A DNA stretch of 64,000 nucleotides from Nocardioides silvaticus (GTDB lineage Bacteria > Actinomycetota > Actinomycetes > Propionibacteriales > Nocardioidaceae): NCBI RefSeq assembly GCF_003160695.1, contig NZ_QGDD01000012.1:1-64000 (forward strand). Reading direction: 5' to 3'. Position numbers and translations under genes: made by a program. Each line of letters begins with the position of its first letter. Positions within the stretch are counted from its first letter, which is position 1. The notes under the pieces were generated by a model. That model had not been told where the DNA came from, searched no databases, and saw only the letters and a program-made list of their open reading frames with translations. Shown here piece after piece: positions 58,313 to 64,000 of the stretch.

Positions 58313-59116
58313 CTACCCGAGCAGCGCGTCGACGCCCGGCAGGTCCTCGAACCGGTTGAACGTCCCGGACTCGGCGATCTCGTGCGCAGCGGCGAGGAAC
58401 CCGCCCCAGGCGGTGCGGGCCAGGGTGCCGCCGACGCTGATCCGCCGGACGCCCAGCTCGGCGGCTTCCGCGACGGTGATGAACGGCGCGTTGACGAGCA
58501 GGTTCACGGGCTTGGGTGACACCGCCGCGATGACGGCCTCGATGTCCTCCCGCTCGTCGATCCGGGGTGCGTACAGACAGTCGGCGCCCGCCTCGGCGTA
58601 GGCGGCCAACCGGCGCACGGTCTCGTCGATGTCGGGCCGTCCCGAGACGAAGCCCTCGGACCGGCCGGTCAGCAGCACCCCCGTGCCGCTCTCGTCGATC
58701 GCCTGCCGGGCCGCTGCGATCCGCTCGACGGCCAGGCCGAAGTCGAACAACGGGTCGTCCGGGTCGCCGGAGGAGTCCTCGACGGACAGCCCGGCGACGC
58801 CGGTGACGGCTGCGCGCGCCACGTTCGCCGCGACCTCGGCCGGGTCGACGGCGTACGCACCCTCGAAGTCGGCGTTGACCGGGACGCTCACCGCCCCCGC
58901 CACCACCGTCAGGTGCTCGAGCGCCTCCTCGAGGGTGACCTGGGTGTCGGCCCTGCCCAGCGTCCACGCCAGCCCGGCGCTCGTCGTGGCGAGCGCCTTG
59001 AACCCCAGCTGCTCCAGTGCCCGAGCGCTTCCTGCGTCCCAGGGGTTCGGCATGACGAAACAGCCGGACTCGTGGAGGCGGTGGAACTCGGCGACCCGGT
59101 CGTCCACGGTGCTCAT
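58313..59116 (-). CDS. isocitrate lyase/PEP mutase-family protein
   Basis: 267 aa. PEP mutase-type barrel features are MPNPWDAGSARALEQLGF, VPVNADFEGAY, GLSVEDSSGD and LLTGRSEGF. The metal-binding residues (Asp, Glu) are kept. The family cleaves or rearranges C-C or C-P bonds in carboxylic acids; the substrate is not indicated. Convergent with the SMR gene. Confidence 0.82.
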   Translation of the reverse strand: MSTVDDRVAEFHRLHESGCFVMPNPWDAGSARALEQLGFKALATTSAGLAWTLGRADTQVTLEEALEHLTVVAGAVSVPVNADFEGAYAVDPAEVAANVARAAVTGVAGLSVEDSSGDPDDPLFDFGLAVERIAAARQAIDESGTGVLLTGRSEGFVSGRPDIDETVRRLAAYAEAGADCLYAPRIDEREDIEAVIAAVSPKPVNLLVNAPFITVAEAAELGVRRISVGGTLARTAWGGFLAAAHEIAESGTFNRFEDLPGVDALLG

Positions 59117-59125
59117 CCGGTCAAC

Positions 59126-59563
59126 CTACGACGCCGACCGCCGGGACGTCATGCGTCGGACGCCCCGCCACCCCAGCATCGTCAGCGCGAGGAACCCGAG
59201 CGCGACGAGGAGGAAGGCGGGCGCGAGCCCACGCCCGCTGAGACCGCGGAGTGCCATGCCGACGACGTACGTCGCGAGCAGGACCGCTCCACCCTCCGGC
59301 CAGAGCCGACCGGTGGGGCGGCCGGCGAGGAGCAGAAGCGCGTGGGCGAGGACCGCGGCGACGGCGAACGGCCAGCCGATCGTCAGCAGCACCGAGACGG
59401 CCTCGCCGGGCTCGTGCGCCCGGCGTCCGCCGACCGCCAGCGCCAGGACGCAGAGCAGGTCCGCGAGGACGGGCCACCACCATCGACCGGGCGGCCGCTG
59501 ACCCGACGTGCTCACGGGATCCAGGGTCGCAGAGGGTGGCACGGGCCCCGCAGGCGCATCCAT
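59126..59563 (-). CDS. DUF3054 membrane protein
   Basis: 145 aa; a GTG at 59,515 would give 129 aa and may be the true start, with a Pro-rich prefix dropped. Four membrane segments (WWWPVLADLLCVLALAVGG, then others), with PTGRLWPEGGAVLL typical of DUF3054. The function is unknown. Divergent from the M14 peptidase gene. Confidence 0.7.
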   Translation of the reverse strand: MDAPAGPVPPSATLDPVSTSGQRPPGRWWWPVLADLLCVLALAVGGRRAHEPGEAVSVLLTIGWPFAVAAVLAHALLLLAGRPTGRLWPEGGAVLLATYVVGMALRGLSGRGLAPAFLLVALGFLALTMLGWRGVRRMTSRRSAS

Positions 59564-59614
59564 GCTGGGACCCCACCACGACGTCCGCTACGTTCCACCC
59601 CTCGGGAGAGCCCG

Positions 59615-60367
59615 TTGCGCATCCTCACGGCGCTGTTGCTCGCGACAGTCCTGCTCGTGCCCGCCCCGACGACATCGGCCGCGGCACCCGACCATCCTCA
59701 GCTCGACCCCGACCGGCCGGCGGTCGTGGAGAAGCGGGTGATCGGCCGCTCCGTCCGGGGTCGGCCGATCCGGGCGTGGCGACTCGGGGACGGGTCCGGG
59801 CCGACCGTGCTGCTGATCTCGACGATGCACGGCGACGAGCCGCACACGCGGCGGATCCTTCAGAGCCTGCGGGACGGGAGGCCGATCCGCGGGATCGACC
59901 TGTGGGTGCTCCCGACGTACAACCCCGACGGCCTGGTGCGGCACACCCGCAAGAACGCCCGCGGGGTCGACCTCAACCGCAACTTCCCCTGGCGCTGGGC
60001 GGACCTCGACGGACCCTACGAGTCCGGGCCGCGGCCGCGGTCGGAGCCGGAGACCCGAGCGGTGATCCGGTTCCTCCGGGACGTCCGCCCGCGGTGGATC
60101 CTGAGCTTCCACCAGCCGCTGCACGCTGTCGACACCGACACGAAGGACCGGCGGTTCTCGCGGCGGGTGGCGCGCGCCCTCGACCTCCCGCGGCGGGCGC
60201 TCACGTGCGGCGGGGTCTGCCACGGCACGATGACCGGTTGGTACAACCACCGGTTCCGCGGGGCCGCCCTCACCGTGGAGTACGGCGCCCGCCCTCCCCG
60301 ACGCCGGATGGAGAAGACCGCACCACGCCAGGTGCTCTCGATCTGGGGCGCCACCCGCCACCGCTGA
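59615..60367 (+). CDS. secreted M14-family zinc carboxypeptidase-like protein
   Basis: 250 aa from TTG 59,615, with GGGAGAG as ribosome-binding site. Signal peptide (LRILTALLLATVLLVPAPTTSAAA) is followed by the M14 core: MHGDEPH (zinc ligands His and Glu), DLNRNFPWRW (substrate Arg), SFHQP (third zinc ligand) and a late LTVEYG that supplies the catalytic Glu. It probably trims peptidoglycan stem peptides or other peptides outside the cell. Confidence 0.83.
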   Translation: MRILTALLLATVLLVPAPTTSAAAPDHPQLDPDRPAVVEKRVIGRSVRGRPIRAWRLGDGSGPTVLLISTMHGDEPHTRRILQSLRDGRPIRGIDLWVLPTYNPDGLVRHTRKNARGVDLNRNFPWRWADLDGPYESGPRPRSEPETRAVIRFLRDVRPRWILSFHQPLHAVDTDTKDRRFSRRVARALDLPRRALTCGGVCHGTMTGWYNHRFRGAALTVEYGARPPRRRMEKTAPRQVLSIWGATRHR

Positions 60368-60401
60368 AGCCCGGCGCTCCCCCGGCCCCTAGGGTTGTCG
60401 T

Positions 60402-61595
60402 GTGAAGGCGCTCGTCCTGGAGAACATCCACCCCGCCGCCGTCGAGGTGCTCGAGAGCCGCGGCTACGAGGTCGACCTGCGGTCGCACTCGATGTCCGAG
60501 GACGACCTGGTCGCCTCCCTCGACGGCATCGACCTGCTCGGCATCCGGTCCAACACCAACGTGACGGCACGGGTCCTCGAGGCGGCGCCGGACCTGCTCG
60601 CGATCGGCTGCTTCTGCATCGGCACCAACCAGGTCGACCTCGCCGGAGCCGCGGAGCGCGGCATCGGCGTCTTCAACGCGCCGTACTCCAACACGCGCAG
60701 CGTGGTGGAGCTCGTCATCGGTGAGGTCATTGCGCTGGCCCGGCGGCTCCCCGAGAAGACGCAGAAGATGCACGACGGCGTGTGGGACAAGTCGGCCCGC
60801 GGCAGCCATGAGGTGCGCGGGCGCACGCTCGGGATCGTCGGCTACGGCAACATCGGCACCCAGCTGTCGAACGTCGCCGAGGCGCTCGGCATGCGGGTCG
60901 TGTTCTACGACAAGGCCGACCGGCCGGCGCACGGCAACGCGCGTCGGATGAGGACGCTCGAGGAGCTGCTCGGTGTCGCCGACGTCGTGAGCCTCCACGT
61001 CGACGGACGGCCGGGCAACGCCGGCTTCTTCGGGGCGAAGGAGTTCGCTGCCATGAAGCCGCGGGCGTTGTTCATCAACGCCTCACGCGGCATGGTCGTC
61101 GACGACGAGTCGCTCCGCGACCACCTCGTCTCCGGGCACATCGCCGGCGCCGCGGTCGACGTCTTCCCGGTCGAGCCCAAGGCGCAGGGTGACCCGTTCG
61201 AGTCCGTGCTGCGCGGCCTCGACAACGTGATCCTCACCCCCCACGTCGGCGGCTCGACCCAGGAGGCGCAGGAGGAGATCGGCTGGTTCGTCGCGGAGAA
61301 GCTGGCCCGCTTCGCCCTCGAGGGCAGTACGGCGCTCTCGGTCAACCTGCCGCCCGTGCTGCCCCCGGCGCTGGTGCCCGGTCACCGGCTCGGGTTCCTT
61401 CACCACAGCGTCCCCGGCGTGCTGGCCGAGCTCAACGCGGTGCTCGCCGCCGCCGGCGACAACATCGTCGACCAGACGCTGGTGACCAAGGACCGGCTCG
61501 GCTACGTGGTCACCGACGTCGCCGCACCGCTCTCGACCGAGGCCGCCGTCCAACTGCGGCTCTCCGAGCACTGCCTGTGGGCCCGCACCTGGTGA
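60402..61595 (+). CDS. serA: D-3-phosphoglycerate dehydrogenase with ACT domain
   Basis: 397 aa from GTG 60,402 (AGGG upstream). The NAD site is GIVGYGNIGTQ (about 143-153), the catalytic His lies in PHVGGSTQEAQ (about 280-290), and a C-terminal ACT domain follows (GVLAELNAVLAAAGDN). This is the ~400-residue E. coli-type enzyme, not the longer mycobacterial form. It starts serine synthesis and is likely inhibited by serine through the ACT domain. Confidence 0.88.
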   Translation: MKALVLENIHPAAVEVLESRGYEVDLRSHSMSEDDLVASLDGIDLLGIRSNTNVTARVLEAAPDLLAIGCFCIGTNQVDLAGAAERGIGVFNAPYSNTRSVVELVIGEVIALARRLPEKTQKMHDGVWDKSARGSHEVRGRTLGIVGYGNIGTQLSNVAEALGMRVVFYDKADRPAHGNARRMRTLEELLGVADVVSLHVDGRPGNAGFFGAKEFAAMKPRALFINASRGMVVDDESLRDHLVSGHIAGAAVDVFPVEPKAQGDPFESVLRGLDNVILTPHVGGSTQEAQEEIGWFVAEKLARFALEGSTALSVNLPPVLPPALVPGHRLGFLHHSVPGVLAELNAVLAAAGDNIVDQTLVTKDRLGYVVTDVAAPLSTEAAVQLRLSEHCLWARTW

Positions 61596-61708
61596 TCTGA
61601 CGGGCCGACGGGAAATCCGTTAGGTCACGAACCACCACCACCCTCACACTGGCCGACTGTGCCTGCGCCCTACCGGCACGGCCGACGACTCAGAAGAGGG
61701 TGGTGAAC

Positions 61709-63004
61709 ATGAACGACTACGACGTGACCGACGTGCTCGCGGCGGTGACCCAGCCTGCCCTCGAGCACCTCGCGGCGACCATCGACCGCGAGTTCGAGCG
61801 GCGCGAGCCGAGGTCGACCACCCACTACGAGTGGGCCGCGGCGCACCTCGGCGTCGACGCGACCGATCTGGTCGTCCTCTCCGAGGGCGTCGACACCCCC
61901 CTCGGCCACTCCGTGGGCCGGTGGCTCTACGACGCGCAGGCGCGGTGGAGCGCCGAGCACGCCGGTGCCTTCGTGGACCGGCCGGCGGCGTCCGAGACGG
62001 TGCCGGGAGCGGCGGGCGACATGCGCGCTTTCCACTCCGCGACCGTCGTGCTGCCTGCAGGTGCGGTGGGCCCGGCGCCGGTGGTGCTCCGGATCCTGTC
62101 CGGGGCCTACGGCATCGAAGTCGAGCTCATCGGCCGGTCCGAGGACGGCGGGGCCCTGCCGGACGTGTTCGGCGCGTTCCTGCGCGCCCGGCGCACGGTG
62201 GACTCGCCGTACCGCCTGGGTGCCTACCGCGTCAGCACCAACAACCGCGGTCTGGCCCTCGGCCGGTGGACGCCACCGGCGGCGACGCGGGAGCTGCTCA
62301 AGCTGGACGCGTCGGTGTGGCGGACCGTCGACCGCAGCGTGCACCGGGTGCTGGAGCTCGCCGACGACCTGAAGGCTCGTGGTCTCGGCACCAGCACCGG
62401 TCTGCTGCTGGTGGGCCCGCCCGGCACCGGCAAGACCCAGCTGGGCACGGTGGTCGCCAACGAGCTGCACGGCCGGACGACGGTGCTGGTGCCGGGGACC
62501 TACGTCACCGAGCACTACCTCACCGAGCTGTTCGACCTCGCCGCCGACCTGTCTCCCTGTCTGATCCTGATGGACGACCTGGACCTGATCGCCGGCGAGC
62601 GCGGCCAGACCAACCCGCACCGGCTGCGCGAGTTCCTCAACGTCATGGACGGAGGCCTCGCGGACCGCAGCGGCGTGGTGGTGATCGCCTCGACGAACGA
62701 CCACCGCAAGGTCGACAAGGCCGCGCGGCGGTCGTCACGGTTCGACACGGTGATCAAGATGGAGCCGCCGGTGCTCGAGGGGCGGCTGGCGATCCTGGAG
62801 CGGTACCTCGCCTGGTGCGACACCGCTCTGGACCTGGCGGCCGTGGCCCGCGCGACCGACGGTGCCACCGGCGCCGACCTGAAGGAGCTGGTCCGCACCA
62901 CGGTGCTCGACACGAACGACGACGTCACGACCGACGCGCTGCTCGCGCAGGCGGCGGTCGGGCGGTGGCGTTCGGAGCGCCCGACCGCGGGTCAGTACCT
63001 GTAG
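61709..63004 (+). CDS. AAA-family ATPase, stand-alone
   Basis: 431 aa from ATG 61,709 with AGAGGG 8 bases upstream; GTG codons at 61,700 and 61,703 are in frame. The N-terminal ~200 residues are unassigned, with a beta-rich part. Then comes an AAA module with Walker A GPPGTGKT (236-243), Walker B LILMDDLDLI, sensor 1 IASTND and RRSSRFD (Arg finger region). It resembles ATPases that remodel proteins, often found without a clear partner in actinobacteria. No neighbour suggests a substrate. Confidence 0.78.
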   Translation: MNDYDVTDVLAAVTQPALEHLAATIDREFERREPRSTTHYEWAAAHLGVDATDLVVLSEGVDTPLGHSVGRWLYDAQARWSAEHAGAFVDRPAASETVPGAAGDMRAFHSATVVLPAGAVGPAPVVLRILSGAYGIEVELIGRSEDGGALPDVFGAFLRARRTVDSPYRLGAYRVSTNNRGLALGRWTPPAATRELLKLDASVWRTVDRSVHRVLELADDLKARGLGTSTGLLLVGPPGTGKTQLGTVVANELHGRTTVLVPGTYVTEHYLTELFDLAADLSPCLILMDDLDLIAGERGQTNPHRLREFLNVMDGGLADRSGVVVIASTNDHRKVDKAARRSSRFDTVIKMEPPVLEGRLAILERYLAWCDTALDLAAVARATDGATGADLKELVRTTVLDTNDDVTTDALLAQAAVGRWRSERPTAGQYL

Positions 63005-63011
63005 GAGCGGG

Positions 63012-64000
63012 TCACAGCACGGGGTGGGGTGGCTCGGCCGCGCGGTTCTGGAACTCCAGGATCGCGGGGTTGACCACCCTGCCCTCGCGGATCTCGATCG
63101 CCCGGCTCAGGGTGTCGTCGCCGTCCCAGGCGGCGGCACCCTCGAGCACCGGGCGCAGGAAAGGGATGAGCGCGGTGCTGTTCTCCCAGGTCGCCGAGTT
63201 CCACAGGTACGACGGGCTGTGGTCGACCGCGTAGTAGAGGATGTTGTCGCCCACGACGAACGTCGGGTCCTCGAAGCTGGTGGGCCGGGCCCAGTCGAAG
63301 CCCATCCCCTCGTCGCACGAGACATCGACGATGATGCTGCCCGGCCGGAACTTCGCCAAGTCCTCGGTCTGCAGGTAGACCTGCGGGTCATTGGGGTCCT
63401 GCAGCGTGCAGTTGACGACGATGTCGGCCTGGGCCAGGTAGTCGGGCAGCGGCTCGCGGCCGCGCTCGGTGATGACCTCGCTCGGCTCGTTGCTGTCCGG
63501 GTCGTGCTCGACCTGCCGGATCCTGACCGAGTGGATGGGCGAACCCACCGCCGCGACCGCACGATTGGTCAGCACCGCGACCTCGTGCACACCGTGCGCG
63601 TTGAGCGCCGTCACGGCTCCGCGTGCGGTGGCTCCGAACCCGATCACGACTGCGCTCATCCGCCGCCCGTAGTCGCCGGTCAGTCCGGCAAGCTCGAGGG
63701 AGTGGATCACCGAGCAGTAGCCGGCGAGCTCGTTGTTCTTGTGGAAGACGTGCAGACCCACAGCGCCGTCGCGGGTCCAGTGGTTCATCGCCTCGAAGGC
63801 GATCATCGTCAGCTGCCGGTCGATGCCGAGCTGGGTCATCTCGAAGTCCTGCACGAGGTGCGGCCAGCCCCACAGCACCTGACCGGGGCGCATCGCGGCG
63901 ACGTCGGAGTGCTGCGGCTTCGGCAGGCAGACGACGTCCGAACCCGCCAGGATCTCCTCGCGCGTCGCGAGGCCGGCCACGTGCTCGGCCAGTGCGTCGT
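63012..64000 (-). CDS. alanine dehydrogenase / N5-(carboxyethyl)ornithine synthase-like (partial)
   Basis: At least 329 residues; the 5' end lies beyond the right edge, with the frame open to the last base. The sequence shows VVCLPKPQHSDVAAMRPGQ, HWTRDG, the nucleotide site VVIGFGATARGAV, and WNSATWENS near the end, as in the AlaDH/PNT-related enzymes that link amino acids through a reductive step. It probably uses NAD(P). The N-terminal catalytic part is missing from view, so the substrate is open. Confidence 0.72.
   Translation of the reverse strand, partial: DALAEHVAGLATREEILAGSDVVCLPKPQHSDVAAMRPGQVLWGWPHLVQDFEMTQLGIDRQLTMIAFEAMNHWTRDGAVGLHVFHKNNELAGYCSVIHSLELAGLTGDYGRRMSAVVIGFGATARGAVTALNAHGVHEVAVLTNRAVAAVGSPIHSVRIRQVEHDPDSNEPSEVITERGREPLPDYLAQADIVVNCTLQDPNDPQVYLQTEDLAKFRPGSIIVDVSCDEGMGFDWARPTSFEDPTFVVGDNILYYAVDHSPSYLWNSATWENSTALIPFLRPVLEGAAAWDGDDTLSRAIEIREGRVVNPAILEFQNRAAEPPHPVL

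Overview
The window is about 70% GC, uses many GTG starts and packs its genes into 4-bp overlaps. Gene content points to an actinobacterium of the Nocardioides/Nocardioidaceae type: a second type II topoisomerase pair close to the principal sigma factor, a DUF7455 gene, an LprG-P55-like lipoprotein/exporter pair, a DUF222 (13E12-type) gene, and intergenic repeats of the form TCTCGATACG...CTACTCGACCACC. The genus is inferred from these features and not proven.

Layout. (1) 1-4,830: right end of an integrated mobile element, running off the left edge. It has a large serine recombinase, an excisionase-like gene, a ParB-like/HTH gene, a replication-initiator-like gene that carries three 22-bp iterons, and a string of very small genes coupled by ATGA/GTGA overlaps. 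The element has split a DUF222 gene, whose 5' part (4,796-5,599) now reads in frame into the recombinase. (2) 5,640-6,090: non-coding DNA with a dispersed intergenic repeat family. (3) 6,095-23,000: core genes: topoisomerase IV A and B, LprG/P55, beta-carbonic anhydrase, an XRE regulator, DUF7455, a DMT transporter, a CapA-like lipoprotein, and the principal sigma factor. Within this block, 17,477-21,438 is a four-gene operon joining a processive GT2 glycosyltransferase to a complete STAS / RsbW-like kinase / GAF-SpoIIE phosphatase partner-switching module.

(4) 23,050-39,874: accessory catabolism on the minus strand. One operon (TetR, alpha/beta hydrolase, aldehyde dehydrogenase, Baeyer-Villiger-type monooxygenase, GMC oxidase, GXWXG/DUF4334 protein, crotonase) has the enzymes to open a ring ketone through a lactone and pass the product to beta-oxidation. 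A second operon (HSL-type esterase, SDR, diiron ferritin-like protein, BVMO-derived fragment, BVMO) faces a divergent TetR gene across a perfect 26-bp palindrome. Between them lies a three-domain SRPBCC-thiolase-crotonase fusion. (5) 39,980-40,111: a probable terminated small RNA.

(6) 40,717-49,682: ATP-grasp / alpha-E / transglutaminase-like trio (the last lacks its catalytic His), a secreted RTX-repeat protein, RNase P RNA, a hairpin-rich stretch without a convincing gene, a beta-lactamase-fold protein, an M23 lipoprotein, a 2H phosphoesterase and two very small membrane proteins. (7) 49,712-57,855: cobalamin lower-ligand genes cobT, cobS and cobU, an RNB nuclease, YaaA, an RNase H-CobC fusion, a DUF164 zinc-ribbon protein and a Nif3-like protein. 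(8) 57,940-64,000: a guanidine-III riboswitch with its SMR guanidinium exporter, a PEP mutase-family enzyme, DUF3054, an M14 peptidase, SerA, an AAA ATPase, and an alanine-dehydrogenase-like gene cut by the right edge.
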